Source: Caulobacter sp. (lineage in GTDB: Bacteria; Pseudomonadota; Alphaproteobacteria; Caulobacterales; Caulobacteraceae). From it: a DNA stretch of 64,000 bases. Of this stretch, positions 1-9,684 are shown one piece after another; within the stretch, counting starts at the first letter, position 1; the number at the start of each line of letters is the position of its first letter. The stretch covers positions 163,501-227,500 of the forward strand of contig JAUXMY010000037.1 in the NCBI GenBank assembly GCA_030683005.1, given 5' to 3'. Position numbers and translations under genes: made by a program. The notes beneath the pieces are model-generated. The model ran no database searches. It saw only the letters and a list, made by a program, of their open reading frames with translations, and was not told the origin of the DNA.

Positions 1-404
1 CGCTTTGCCATGGCATCGTAACCATCCCCGTGGACGAGCGGTTCCGGTCGCTGAACCTGGCCCAGGCCGTGGCGTTGAACGCCTATGAGTGGCGGATGGG
101 CGTCGCCGATCGCCCGCGCGAGGCCTTCGCCCTGAACATCGACGAGCCGGCGGACATGGAAACCGTCGTCGGCCTCTACGAACAGCTGGAGTCGGAGCTG
201 GACGACGCCGGCTTCTTCCATCCGCCTGAGAAGCGGCCGTCGATGGTTCGCAACCTGCGCGTCGCGCTGGGCCGCGCCCGCCTGACCGACCAGGAGGTCC
301 GCACCTGGCGCGGCGTGGTCACCGCCCTGTCGAAGGGGCGCGGCCGGGTGCTGGAAAAGCTTGCGCGGCAGAAGGCGGCCGCTAAGAATGAGACCAAGGG
401 GTAA
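1..404 (+). CDS. TrmJ-like 2'-O-ribose RNA methyltransferase, C-terminal part (5' end outside window)
   Basis: The reading frame is open from base 3 to the TAA at 402-404 and enters from outside the window, so only about 133 C-terminal codons are seen. The stretch VDERFRSLNLAQAVALNAYE matches the C-terminal part of the SpoU/TrmH-fold catalytic domain in the TrmJ family, where the SLNLAQAV segment follows the IP strand and belongs to the SAM-binding knot. The remaining residues form the helical extension typical of TrmJ and end in a basic tail. Known family members methylate the 2'-OH of tRNA position 32 or of rRNA. The GTG at 30 is internal, because conserved residues CHGIVTIP precede it. Substrate cannot be decided from this fragment. 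It lies 26 bases before the next gene. Confidence 0.75.
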   Translation, partial: LCHGIVTIPVDERFRSLNLAQAVALNAYEWRMGVADRPREAFALNIDEPADMETVVGLYEQLESELDDAGFFHPPEKRPSMVRNLRVALGRARLTDQEVRTWRGVVTALSKGRGRVLEKLARQKAAAKNETKG

Positions 405-430
405 CATTTAGAATCCCCGGGGAGGTCACG

Positions 431-1696
431 ATGAACCGGCGGGAACTGTTCGCGGCGATTTCCGCTCTGGGCGTCACGGGTCTGGCCTTCCGACCCGGCG
501 AGGCGCGGGCGGATGAAACGACCGACGCCCGGGACCTGTGGCTTTACGGCCTGCCGCTGATCGAGATGGCCACGACCCGCGCCCGGCACCTCGAGGCCGG
601 GGCAAAGATCAACCGGTTCACCCACACCCGTGTTCTGGCCGACCACAGCTTCCGGTCGGTGACGACCCCCAACAACGATACGCTCTATTCGTTCGGCTGG
701 CTGGATCTGACCAAGGGGCCGGTGACCCTCTCCGTGCCGGCCGTCGACCGCTACTGGTCGGCCGCGCTGATGGACATGTACACCAACAACAACGCCGTGC
801 TCGGGACCCGAACCGTCGGGGCCGGCGGCGGGACCTTCACCATCGTCGGGCCGGGCCAGCCGGGCAGCGGTCCGGGCGTGGTGCGCTCGGCCACCCCCCA
901 CGCCTGGCTGCTGCTGCGCCTGTTGACCGATGGCGGCCCGGACCTGCCGGTAACGCACGCCATCCAGGACCGCTTCACGCTCAGCGGTCCGGCGGCCGAT
1001 CCGACACCGGCCTATGCCGAGCGAACCGCGTCGGCGGCGGAGTATTTCGCAAGCATGCGCCGCCTGCTCGAGTCCGACCCGCCGCCCGCCACGGACCGGC
1101 GCATCCTGAGTCGCTTCGAGACCCTCAGGTCGGACAGCGCCGAGGCCCAGGCCGGCGCCGCCCAGGCCGCGACGATCGCCCGTCTGGCCAAGGCGCGTCA
1201 GACCTATGTCGGCGGCTGGAGCTACACCCGCGCCAACCTGGGCGACTACGACCAGGACTATCTGTACCGCGCTGTCGTGGCCCTGCTGGGCCTGGGCGCC
1301 CTGCCGGTGGCGGAGGCGATGTACATGCGGGCGGAGGGCGAGAGCGATGGCCTGTTCACCAGCGACGCGGCCTGGCGCCTGACCCTGCCGGCCAGTCTGC
1401 CGCTGGACGCCTTCTGGTCGCTGTCGATGTACGAGGTGATGCCCGACGGGCAGCAGTTCTTCACCGACAATCCGTTGAACCGCTACACGATCGGCGACCG
1501 CACGCGGGGGCCAAGGCGCAACGCCGACGGCTCCCTGGACGTCTGGATCGCCCGTTCGGACCCGGGCGGCGATCGCTCCGCCAACTGGCTGCCGGCTCCG
1601 AAGGCCGGGCCGTTCAGCCTGACCATGCGCCTGTATCTTCCGAGGGCCGAGGTGCTCGACGGCCGCTGGCGCCTGCCCGCTATCGAGAAGGCCTGA
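431..1696 (+). CDS. DUF1254/DUF1214 domain protein with Tat-like signal
   Basis: This 421-residue protein has the DUF1254 domain (about residues 60-190, including the PNNDTLYS motif) and the DUF1214 domain (about 300-410, with SFWSLSMYE-type and GDRT motifs). The N-terminus MNRRELFAAISALGVTGLAF has twin arginines followed by a hydrophobic stretch, so export by the Tat system is likely. No catalytic function is established for this family; members are found in many soil bacteria, often in pairs. A good ribosome site (GGGGAGG, 418-424) lies seven bases before the ATG. The next gene, a paralogue, starts two bases after the stop, so they form an operon. Function unknown. Confidence 0.85.
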   Translation: MNRRELFAAISALGVTGLAFRPGEARADETTDARDLWLYGLPLIEMATTRARHLEAGAKINRFTHTRVLADHSFRSVTTPNNDTLYSFGWLDLTKGPVTLSVPAVDRYWSAALMDMYTNNNAVLGTRTVGAGGGTFTIVGPGQPGSGPGVVRSATPHAWLLLRLLTDGGPDLPVTHAIQDRFTLSGPAADPTPAYAERTASAAEYFASMRRLLESDPPPATDRRILSRFETLRSDSAEAQAGAAQAATIARLAKARQTYVGGWSYTRANLGDYDQDYLYRAVVALLGLGALPVAEAMYMRAEGESDGLFTSDAAWRLTLPASLPLDAFWSLSMYEVMPDGQQFFTDNPLNRYTIGDRTRGPRRNADGSLDVWIARSDPGGDRSANWLPAPKAGPFSLTMRLYLPRAEVLDGRWRLPAIEKA

Positions 1697-1698
1697 CC

Positions 1699-2943
1699 AT
1701 GACCGATCTGCGCGCCGCGGCCCGCGAGGCCTGGCTCTACACCCTGCCGCTGATCGAGATCGCCGCGATCCGCAGCGTCGGTCAGGCGGTCGGCACCCCG
1801 CTGAACAGCTTCGGCATGATGCGCCGGCTGGCCGACCACAAGGCCCGGGCGGTGACCACGCCCAACAACGACACCCTCTACGCCACCTGCCAGATCGACC
1901 TGACGGGCGGGCCGGTGACCCTGACCATCCCGCCGTCGGGCGACCGCTACGTCTCGCTGCAGCTGATGGACGCCTGGTCCAACAGCTTCGCGGTGCTGGG
2001 CACCCGCACCACGGGCAACGACGGCGGCGTCTACACCCTGGTCGGACCGACCGAGGCGGCGGAGGGGCGCAACGTCGTCCGCGCCCCGACCCGCCACGTC
2101 TGGGCCCTGGCCCGCATCCTCGTCGACGGTCCGCACGACCTGGAGGCCGCCGCGGTGATCCAGGGCGGTTTCTCGGCCCAGGGACCGCAGGCGACGCCGG
2201 CGCCGCAGTACGCCAAGCGCCGCGACGGCTGGGCGGAGTATTTCGCCAGCGCCGACGCCCTGATGGCGCTCAACCCGCCGCCGGCCACCGACGGCGCTGT
2301 GCTGAAGCGGATCGCGCCGATGGGGCTGGGCGAGGGGGCGTTCGATCCCGCCCGCTTCAGCGCCGAGGAGGCGGCGCAGATCGAGGCCGGCGTCGAGGAG
2401 GCCCGCAAGGCGGCGCGCGGCGGCGGGGGCCTGTCGGGGTCCAATTTCATCGAGGGTTGGGCCTATCCGGCCAGCAAGCTCGGCGATTTCGGACAGGACT
2501 ATCACTTCCGCGCCGTGGTCGCCCTGGGCGGGCTGGCGGCGCTGCCATTGGCCGAGGCCACCTACCTGCGGGCCGGGGCGCCGGGCGGCGGCGGGGCCTT
2601 CGACGGGACGCGCAACTGGCGCCTGCACCTGCCCGCCGACCGCCAGATCCCGGTGAACAGCTTCTGGTCGCTGTCGATGTACGAGATCACGCCCGAGGGG
2701 CAGTTCTACTTCACCGACAATCCGCTGGGCCGCTACGCCATCGGCGACCGCACGCCGGGCCTGAAGTGGAACGCCGACGGCTCGCTCGACCTGTGGATCG
2801 GCCACGAGGCGCCGCACCCCGACCGCGAGAGCAACTGGCTGCCCGCGCCGGCGGGGCCGTTCGCGCTGTTCATGCGGGGATATCTGCCGAAGCCGGAGTT
2901 GCTCGATGGCCGGTATCGGGTTCCGGCGGTGGTCGAGGTTTAA
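1699..2943 (+). CDS. DUF1254/DUF1214 domain protein, cytoplasmic-looking paralogue
   Basis: This 414-residue protein is a paralogue of the preceding gene. The two share PNNDTLY, the LGTRT block, SFWSLSMYE, the TDNPL..RY.IGDRT region and NADGSLD.WI, and both end with a YLP..E.LDGR motif. Unlike its neighbour it has no signal sequence: the DUF1254 domain starts within the first 15 residues (REAWLYTLPLIE). I chose the ATG at 1699, two bases after the upstream stop. The frame is open far upstream (to about 538), but that part has no homology and overlaps the previous gene. The two may act in different compartments or as a heteromer; this is inference. Biochemical function unknown. Confidence 0.85.
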   Translation: MTDLRAAAREAWLYTLPLIEIAAIRSVGQAVGTPLNSFGMMRRLADHKARAVTTPNNDTLYATCQIDLTGGPVTLTIPPSGDRYVSLQLMDAWSNSFAVLGTRTTGNDGGVYTLVGPTEAAEGRNVVRAPTRHVWALARILVDGPHDLEAAAVIQGGFSAQGPQATPAPQYAKRRDGWAEYFASADALMALNPPPATDGAVLKRIAPMGLGEGAFDPARFSAEEAAQIEAGVEEARKAARGGGGLSGSNFIEGWAYPASKLGDFGQDYHFRAVVALGGLAALPLAEATYLRAGAPGGGGAFDGTRNWRLHLPADRQIPVNSFWSLSMYEITPEGQFYFTDNPLGRYAIGDRTPGLKWNADGSLDLWIGHEAPHPDRESNWLPAPAGPFALFMRGYLPKPELLDGRYRVPAVVEV

Positions 2944-2963
2944 GACCTTCTATCCTCCGCGGC

Positions 2964-3082
2964 GACGCCGTGCGGGGTTCGCGACGCGCTTCGCGCTCCT
3001 CACCCTGACGAGCTCTGTAGGGCAGCCCACTCCCCTTCGTCATCCTGAGGAGCGGCGCAGCCGCGTCGCGAAGGACGCAGGG
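2964..3082. repeat. Intergenic inverted-repeat element, family A (copy 1)
   Basis: A left arm (2964-3012, with TTCGCGACGCGCTTCGCGC) and an inverted right arm (3036-3082, with CATCCTGAGGAGC and GCGAAGGACGCAG) face each other across a short spacer. The same paired arms recur at 31726-31840, 45175-45297 and 52142-52244, and a variant lies inside 32777-32983. All copies are intergenic and often follow a gene end. It could form a long hairpin in RNA. Confidence 0.75.
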
Positions 3083-3129
3083 CGCGAAAGCTGCCAGGGA
3101 CACGCACTGAAGTGCATGTCCCCACCCCC

Positions 3130-3158
3130 ATGACGCGCCGCCGGGACTCGCTATAGTC
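3130..3158 (+). promoter_or_regulatory. Candidate housekeeping (sigma-73 type) promoter of frmA
   Basis: An ATGACG box at 3130-3135 (like the Caulobacter -35 TTGACG) is followed after 14 bases by GCTATAGTC at 3150-3158, which fits the Caulobacter -10 consensus GCTANAWC closely. The frmA ribosome site AGGAG (3173-3177) and ATG (3185) follow directly, giving a short leader. Assignment by motif only. Confidence 0.5.
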
Positions 3159-3184
3159 GCCGCGCCCATCACAGGAGTCGTCCG

Positions 3185-4294
<1,110 letters not shown>

Positions 4295-4302
4295 CTTCGG
4301 CA

Positions 4303-4328
4303 ATCCTCCCCGGCAAGCTGGGGAGGAT
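4303..4328. repeat. Short perfect inverted repeat between frmA and frmB
   Basis: ATCCTCCCC (4303-4311) and GGGGAGGAT (4320-4328) form a nine-base-pair hairpin with an eight-base loop. There is no T-run, so it is not a standard terminator. A similar CCTCCCC/GGGGAGG hairpin follows the lipoprotein gene near 9650, and the family C repeat has related ends. Confidence 0.6.
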
Positions 4329-4361
4329 CGTCAACTCGGCTCAACAGGCTAGACTGACCCC

Positions 4362-5207
4362 ATGCCCTCCATCGAAATCCTCTCCACCCACCGCACCTTC
4401 GGCGGGACCCTGCGCATCTGCCGGCACGACAGCGCCGCGACGGGCACGCCGATGCGGTTCTCGCTGTTCCTGCCGGACGGGGAGGGGCCGTTTCCGCTGG
4501 TCGTCTGGCTGTCGGGCCTGACCTGCACCGAGGACAACTTCACGACCAAGGCCGGCGCCTATGGTCCGGCGTCGGACCTGGGCCTGGCCATCCTGGCGCC
4601 GGACACCAGCCCGCGCGGCGAGGGGGTGGCCGATGACGAGGCTTACGACATGGGCCAGGGCGCCGGATTTTATGTCGACGCGACCCGGAAGCCCTGGGCG
4701 CCGCATTTCTCCATGGAGACCTGGGTCGTCCGCGACCTGCTGGACGTGGTTGGCGCCAACTTCCCGGTCGACGCGGCCAGGCGCGGGATCAGCGGCCATT
4801 CCATGGGCGGCCACGGCGCCCTGACGCTGGCCCTGCGCCATCCGGACCTGTTCCGCAGCGTCTCGGCCTTCTCGCCGATCTGCTCGCCGACCCGCTGCGA
4901 CTGGGGCCGCAAGGCTTTCGCTGGCTATCTGGGCGCGGATGAGAGCCAGTGGCGCGAGCATGACGCGGCGCTTCTGATCGAGGCCGGTTTGGCCCGGGGG
5001 CGCTTCGACGAGATCCTCGTCGAGCAGGGGCTGGCCGATGGCTTCCTCGAAAACCAGCTCAAGCCCGAACTGCTGGAAGCGGCTGCCGCGAAGGCGGGCC
5101 AGAAGCTGACCGTCCGCCGCCAGCCCGGCTATGACCACAGCTACTTCTTCATCGCCAGCTTCATCGCCGACCACCTGGCCTGGCACGCGGCGAAGCTGCG
5201 GCGGTAG
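4362..5207 (+). CDS. frmB: S-formylglutathione hydrolase
   Basis: A 281-residue esterase-D family alpha/beta hydrolase that splits S-formylglutathione into formate and glutathione, the second step of glutathione-dependent formaldehyde detoxification. The nucleophile elbow GHSMGGHGA puts the catalytic serine at residue 147. The LTCTEDNF segment near residue 53 and the C-terminal PGYDHSYFFI with the catalytic histidine are diagnostic for the family. The gene follows frmA after about 67 bases containing a small hairpin, so the pair is probably cotranscribed. It is also called fghA. Length and both motif blocks fit the family well. Confidence 0.95.
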   Translation: MPSIEILSTHRTFGGTLRICRHDSAATGTPMRFSLFLPDGEGPFPLVVWLSGLTCTEDNFTTKAGAYGPASDLGLAILAPDTSPRGEGVADDEAYDMGQGAGFYVDATRKPWAPHFSMETWVVRDLLDVVGANFPVDAARRGISGHSMGGHGALTLALRHPDLFRSVSAFSPICSPTRCDWGRKAFAGYLGADESQWREHDAALLIEAGLARGRFDEILVEQGLADGFLENQLKPELLEAAAAKAGQKLTVRRQPGYDHSYFFIASFIADHLAWHAAKLRR

Positions 5208-5237
5208 TTTGAAAGAAGGCTGCGCTCCCCATCATCG

Positions 5238-5357
5238 TCATGGCCCGACTTGTTCGGGCCACCCATGCGTGGTGAGCCTGACAGGCTGTCTGTGACCTCC
5301 CGCGCGCCACTCCCCGCCGCCGGTATTCATGGGTGGCCCGAACGAGTCGGGCCATGA
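5238..5357. repeat. Intergenic inverted-repeat element, family B (copy 1)
   Basis: Left arm TCATGGCCCGACTTGTTCGG at 5238-5257 continues into GCCACCCATGCGTGGTG; the right arm near 5326-5357 is its inverse (CATGGGTGGCCCGAAC then GTCGGGCCATGAC). Further copies lie at 32777-32983, 40600-40724 and 53235-53354. The element sits between the convergent frmB and FAD-oxidoreductase genes. Each arm also contains a short internal palindrome, CCCGA/TCGGG. Confidence 0.8.
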
Positions 5358-5384
5358 CGGAGCAGGGTTTGTGCGGCGCCCGCC

Positions 5385-6818
5385 CTAGATTCCCGCCCCC
5401 ATGTCCACGAACACGTCCGCCAGCGCCGGGACCTCGGCGGCGTCCCGGGCCAGGGCGTGGACGAGGCCGTCGACCTGGGCGCTGATCTCGGGGACGGCGG
5501 TGATCTCCCACCAGGCCGGGCGGGTCAGCGGGCCGACGGCGTAGAGCCAGGTCGAAGCCTCGCCTCGCGCCGTCAGAACCGCGCAGTCCTGCGTCTCCAG
5601 ACCCAGACCCAGCGCATCCGGCGCGATCAGGCCCCGACGGGCCAGATCGGCGAACAGAGGCTCCTCCAGTCCCTGCAGGTCGCTGCGCGGGCCGGTGCAG
5701 TTGAGAATGCGGGCGGCCCTCACGGTCTGGGCCGGTCCGCCGCCGCGCGGATGCAGGTCAGCCTCGATCAGGCCGCCGTCTCGACGCCAGTCGCGCAGGC
5801 GGCCGGCGCGGGTCGTCAGGCCGCCGCTGGCCAGCAGGGCCTCGATCCCGGCGGCGATGCGCGGCGCCATGCGGTGGCGATGGACGTCCCAGCGCGGCCT
5901 CAGGTGACGCAGGAACTGCCCACGCTCGGCCGGTGTCCAGCCGGCCCAGATGCGGCCGATGACGGGGCGGACGGCGTCGATGACCCGCTGCCAGGGCTGG
6001 CCCTGCGCCTCGGCGCGGCGGACCTCCGCCCGGATGGCCCGGGTCAGCGCCAACGGGCCGGCCGGGAGCATCGGCGCCAGAAATGGCTCCCAGTGTCCGC
6101 CATAGCGGTGGGCGCCCGGCAGCAGGCCCCGGCGGGAGACGGCCAGCATCGGCCCGCGATGGCCGCGCTCGGCCAGGCTCAGCGCGATGTCGACCATGGT
6201 CAGGCCCGCGCCCAGCAGCAGCACCGGCGCGTCAGGGTCGAGGTCCTCCAGCGCCTCCCGCGACCAGGGATCGGTCACAAAGGCCCCATCGTCGGCCAGC
6301 CAGTGGCCGGCCGGCAGCGGCGGGCGCGGCGGCAGGTTGCCGGTGGCCAGCACCACGGTGTCTGCCTCCACCGCCCGGCCGTCGCGCAGCATCAGTCCGC
6401 GCCGGGCGCCGTCCAGCAGCCGCACGGCCTCGCCGCGCAGGACGGTCACGGCCCCGCTCCGACGCGCCGCCTCCAGCCGCTCGGAGAGGTAGTCGCCCAT
6501 GGCCTCGCGCGAGGCGAATGCGGCGTGCAGGTCGCCGCCGCTCTCGGCCAGCGCCGCCTCCATCCCGCCGCGCGCCTCCAGCCAGGCGTCGAACCGGGGG
6601 GAGAGGCCGGTCTCCAGCCGCGAGACCGGCACGTTCAGCAGGTGCGACGGCGCGCAGGCGCCGTAGGCCAGGCCGCGTCCGGGCCGGCTCGACGGCTCGA
6701 TCACGGTGACGCGCCAGTCCGGCCTGGCGGCGGCGAGCTTCAGCGCCAGCAGCGTGCCGCTGAACCCGCCGCCCACGATGGCGACGGCGCGCCCGCCGGC
6801 GGGTGTTTCAAATGCCAT
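5385..6818 (-). CDS. FAD/NAD(P)-binding oxidoreductase (NAD_binding_9 type)
   Basis: This 477-residue flavoprotein opens with a dinucleotide-binding fold (AIVGGGFSGTLLALKL, residues 13-28) followed by an acidic strand end (VIEPSS) and the GLAYGACAPSHLLNVP block that is typical of the FAD-NAD(P)-binding family PF13454. A second GAGLTMVDIAL motif near residue 205 would bind NAD(P). The C-terminal half has a TGPRSDL element that closes the FAD site. Members are annotated only as FAD-dependent oxidoreductases, and the substrate is unknown. The ATG at 6818 is preceded by an AGGG site. The gene runs alone, opposite rpsD, with 254 bases between the two starts. Confidence 0.85.
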   Translation of the reverse strand: MAFETPAGGRAVAIVGGGFSGTLLALKLAAARPDWRVTVIEPSSRPGRGLAYGACAPSHLLNVPVSRLETGLSPRFDAWLEARGGMEAALAESGGDLHAAFASREAMGDYLSERLEAARRSGAVTVLRGEAVRLLDGARRGLMLRDGRAVEADTVVLATGNLPPRPPLPAGHWLADDGAFVTDPWSREALEDLDPDAPVLLLGAGLTMVDIALSLAERGHRGPMLAVSRRGLLPGAHRYGGHWEPFLAPMLPAGPLALTRAIRAEVRRAEAQGQPWQRVIDAVRPVIGRIWAGWTPAERGQFLRHLRPRWDVHRHRMAPRIAAGIEALLASGGLTTRAGRLRDWRRDGGLIEADLHPRGGGPAQTVRAARILNCTGPRSDLQGLEEPLFADLARRGLIAPDALGLGLETQDCAVLTARGEASTWLYAVGPLTRPAWWEITAVPEISAQVDGLVHALARDAAEVPALADVFVDMGAGI

Positions 6819-7072
6819 CGGCCCTGCGGGGGTTCGAGGAGGTTGAACAAGGGGAAGCTATAGGCGGACTCGTGCCGGTGGTCAGTGGAGAGTTTTGACC
6901 GGCTTACGGCCCCCAAAGTTGACTCTCCGTCCCCCCTCCATCATAAGCGCGCCTTCCAAACGCCGCCGGTTCGCCGTCGGCGCGGAAATACATGACGGGT
7001 GATGCGTAGCCGCCGTTGAGATCGCACCTCCATCCTGGAGGAGCCGGCCCGCGTCGATGTGAAAGAGACACT

Positions 7073-7690
7073 ATGTCCAAGCGCCATAGCGCCAAGTACA
7101 AGATCGACCGCCGGATGGGCGAAAACATCTGGGGTCGTCCGAAGTCCCCGGTGAATTCCCGCTCCTACGGTCCCGGCCAGCACGGCCAGCGCCGCAAGCA
7201 GAAGATTTCCGATTTCGGCCTCCAGCTGCGCGCCAAGCAGAAGCTGAAGGGCTACTACGGCAACCTGACCGAAAAGCAGTTCGCCCGCACCTACACCGAG
7301 GCCGCGCGCCGCAAGGGCAACACCTCGGAAAACCTGATCGGCCTGCTGGAAGCCCGTCTGGACGCGGTGGTCTACCGCTCCAAGTTCGTGCCGACCGTCT
7401 TTGCGGCCCGCCAGTTCGTCAACCACGGCCACGTGCTGGTGAACGGCAAGCGCGTCAACATCGCCTCCTACCGCGTGAAGGCCGGCGACGTGATCAGCGT
7501 CCGCGAAAAGTCGCGCAACATGGCTCTGGTGCTTGAAGCCCTGAGCTCCGGCGAGCGCGACACCCCCGACTACATCACCGTTGACGCCCGGGCCATGTCG
7601 GCCACGTTCGTCCGCGCGCCGGAACTGGCCGAAGTGCCGTACCCGGTGAAGATGGAGCCGAACCTCGTGGTCGAATTCTACGCGTCGTAA
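7073..7690 (+). CDS. rpsD: 30S ribosomal protein S4
   Basis: A 205-residue S4, a primary 16S rRNA-binding protein of the small subunit. The N-terminus [20 protein letters not shown] is the usual alphaproteobacterial form, followed by the [10 protein letters not shown] segment and an S4 RNA-binding domain (about residues 95-155, [14 protein letters not shown]... and [15 protein letters not shown]). I chose the ATG at 7073; the frame is open back to 7016, but those residues are not conserved in S4. A strong terminator follows, so the gene is monocistronic, as expected in alphaproteobacteria where rpsD is outside the alpha operon. Confidence 0.98.
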   Translation: MSKRHSAKYKIDRRMGENIWGRPKSPVNSRSYGPGQHGQRRKQKISDFGLQLRAKQKLKGYYGNLTEKQFARTYTEAARRKGNTSENLIGLLEARLDAVVYRSKFVPTVFAARQFVNHGHVLVNGKRVNIASYRVKAGDVISVREKSRNMALVLEALSSGERDTPDYITVDARAMSATFVRAPELAEVPYPVKMEPNLVVEFYAS

Positions 7691-7719
7691 GACGCCGCCG
7701 ACCTCGAAACCAACGCGAA

Positions 7720-7749
7720 GGGCCCGGAGAGCGATCTCCGGGCCCTTTT
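7720..7749 (+). terminator. Intrinsic terminator of rpsD
   Basis: An 11-base-pair perfect stem (GGGCCCGGAGA at 7720-7730 with TCTCCGGGCCC at 7735-7745) closes a GCGA tetraloop and is followed by TTTT. It lies 30 bases after the rpsD stop and ends two bases before the convergent S41 peptidase gene. Confidence 0.9.
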
Positions 7750-7750
7750 G

Positions 7751-9172
7751 CTATCGGCCGGCTCTGGCGAGGGCCGCCGGCAGGACCGCCGCCAGCCGCT
7801 GCGCCCGGGCCTTCGGGCCATCGCCGACGTGGAAGCCTGTCAGCACATCGGGGCTGATCCCCACAACCTCGTTCTCGCCGTTCGCGCGGATGCGAGCGCA
7901 GTCGGGAAGGCGCAGGACGCCCCGGCTGTGGTTCAGGGTCACCGGCGTTCCGCCCCAGGTGTAGCCGCAGCCGGCCCCGGCGGTCGGGTCGCCGACCACG
8001 ACGGCGGCGGCGTTGTCCTGCAGCACGGCGGTAAACTGTTCGGCGGCCGAGGCGGTGCGGTTGTCGACCGCCACCAGCAACGGGCCGGACCAGACGCCTT
8101 CCTCGTAGGGGTAGTACATGGCGTTGAACACGAAGCCTGCCCACGGCTTGCCCTCAAGCGCGGCCCGGTCGGCCGAGGCCAGCAGACCGCCGCTGTAGAA
8201 GCCCCGGGTCAGGATCGTGCAGGCCGGTGTCTCGCCCCTCAGCATCGGCGAGGCGTCACAGGCCGCCGCCGTCTCGGCGCGGCGCGCCTTCACCTGGTCG
8301 AGCAGGTCCTTGAGCAACACGCGGTCAGGTCCCTTCGCGGTCTTAAGCTCGGTCTCGAGCCGGGCGATGTCGCGATCGAAGGTGGCGGTCCAGTGAGCGC
8401 CGCGCACGACGTCGAGCCGCGTGGAGACCAGCCGCTTGCCGCTGACCATCCGCACCAGGGCCTCGGCCCAGTCGGAGCCGCCGCCGTTGCCGGTCAGGTC
8501 GACCATCAGGGCGTCCGCTCCGGCGGCCTTGAGCGCCCGAAGCTGGTCGGCGAAGTCGCCCGTCATGCGGCCGTGGACGACGTCGTAGAGACCCTCCGTA
8601 ATCCCGGCGGCCACCGCTTCCTCGCAGTACTGCGGCGCAATGCCGGGCCCGAACTCGGCGATCCGGATCACCCCGACCCTGCGACCGTCGATGGTCAGCA
8701 GTCCGGCCGGGAACACGGCTGACCCGGTCGTCGTCAGCGGCTGATAGCCGGGCAGGCTCGCCGCCACGGTCTCGCCGACCCGCACGCGGCGGGGGCTCAG
8801 CGAAGCGCAGGGCGAGGCGGGCTTCGCCGGGCTCGTCCCGCTCGCGGCAGGGGCGGGCGCCGGTGGAGCGGGCCAGTCGAAGCGGACGTGGCCGTCGGCC
8901 AGGTACTTCGCCAGACCGTCGAAAAGGTCGCGCGCCTGGGCGTCGCTGGTAAAGCCGGCCAGCCGCTTGTCCGCCGCATCGAAGACGCGTCCAAGCTCGG
9001 CTTCGCGGACGGTCTGCGCCCATTCGAGGTTGGCGTAGCGGCTGGTGAAGGCCTCGCGAACCTGCGCCGCGTCCGCCCGCCAGCCCCCGGCGTCATAGGC
9101 CGTTTCCTGGGGGGAGGCCGGGACCGGCGCGAGAAGGACGGCAAAGCAGGCGAGGGCGGCGGCGCGGCGCAT
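7751..9172 (-). CDS. Exported S41-family serine peptidase
   Basis: A 473-residue protein with signal peptide MRRAAALACFAVLLAPVPAS and a C-terminal S41 (tail-specific protease/IRBP-like) domain. The presumed nucleophile is about S375 in the segment DNRTASAAEQF, followed by GDPTAGAGCGYTW. The region around residues 215-240 (LMVDLTGNGGGSDWAEALV) is the other conserved S41 block. Four or more cysteines fit a periplasmic location. The ATG at 9172 has GGAG nine bases upstream and starts the signal peptide; a GTG 12 bases earlier is less likely. There is no evident PDZ domain. It is probably a periplasmic protein-processing or quality-control peptidase; substrate unknown. Confidence 0.85.
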   Translation of the reverse strand: MRRAAALACFAVLLAPVPASPQETAYDAGGWRADAAQVREAFTSRYANLEWAQTVREAELGRVFDAADKRLAGFTSDAQARDLFDGLAKYLADGHVRFDWPAPPAPAPAASGTSPAKPASPCASLSPRRVRVGETVAASLPGYQPLTTTGSAVFPAGLLTIDGRRVGVIRIAEFGPGIAPQYCEEAVAAGITEGLYDVVHGRMTGDFADQLRALKAAGADALMVDLTGNGGGSDWAEALVRMVSGKRLVSTRLDVVRGAHWTATFDRDIARLETELKTAKGPDRVLLKDLLDQVKARRAETAAACDASPMLRGETPACTILTRGFYSGGLLASADRAALEGKPWAGFVFNAMYYPYEEGVWSGPLLVAVDNRTASAAEQFTAVLQDNAAAVVVGDPTAGAGCGYTWGGTPVTLNHSRGVLRLPDCARIRANGENEVVGISPDVLTGFHVGDGPKARAQRLAAVLPAALARAGR

Positions 9173-9295
9173 GGCGGTCTCCACAAAAGGCGGCGCTTGC
9201 TATCAGCCTGAACGCCGGTCGCCCAATTACATCGGCTTCATGCCCGTTGCGGCGAGCGGCTGGACAAGTCCGCGTTCGAGGTCATTCTCCGGGGA

Positions 9296-9658
9296 ATGAA
9301 CCGTCGCATCCTGCTTATCGCCGGAACCGCCTTGCTGCTGGCCGGATGCGCCACGAAGGCGGTCTATTCCTCCCCCGATGCCGGGATGGTGGAGCTGGAG
9401 CCGCTGATCGCCGCCAGCGTCGCCGAGGGCAGCCTGACCATCCGGGTGATGTCCAACGGCTGCACGACGAAGGCCGACTTCGCCTGGTTCGTCGAGCGCA
9501 AGGCCAACCGCTATGCTGTGGCGTTCGGCAGGAAGAAGATCGACGCCTGCAAGGCCGTCGCCCGCCCGATCGATCTCACGTTCGGGCTCGCGGAGCTGGG
9601 ATTGCCGAAGGGCGCCGCGGTGGCGGTGGTGAACCCCTTGAGCAATCCTCCCCGCTAG
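9296..9658 (+). CDS. Small predicted lipoprotein, unknown function
   Basis: A 120-residue protein whose N-terminus MNRRILLIAGTALLLAGCAT ends in a lipobox (LLAGC), so the mature protein would begin at C18 and be lipid-anchored. The rest is a small mixed alpha/beta domain with two more cysteines (NGCTTKADF and DACKAV) that could form a disulfide. A GGGG ribosome site lies just upstream. It stands alone between two genes on the opposite strand. I do not recognise a named domain. Confidence 0.75.
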   Translation: MNRRILLIAGTALLLAGCATKAVYSSPDAGMVELEPLIAASVAEGSLTIRVMSNGCTTKADFAWFVERKANRYAVAFGRKKIDACKAVARPIDLTFGLAELGLPKGAAVAVVNPLSNPPR

Positions 9659-9679
9659 GCCGAAGGCCGTACGGGGAGG
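9647..9679. terminator. Hairpin at the end of the lipoprotein gene
   Basis: CCTCCCCG (9647-9654) pairs with CGGGGAGG (9672-9679), with an inner GGCC-GAA-GGCC hairpin. The left arm overlaps the stop codon. It has no U-run and resembles the 4303-4328 repeat. It may separate the convergent lipoprotein and thioesterase genes. Confidence 0.5.
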
Positions 9680-9684
9680 GCAGA

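Noticed and set aside
538..2943. A single 801-codon fusion of both DUF1254 genes
   Set aside because: The upstream 387 codons are out of frame with the first DUF1254 protein and read as low-complexity Arg/Gly; the real second gene begins at 1699.
6843..6865. Promoter TTGAAC-GCTATAGGC ahead of rpsD
   Set aside because: The spacer is only eight bases and the site is over 200 bases from rpsD, so I did not list it.
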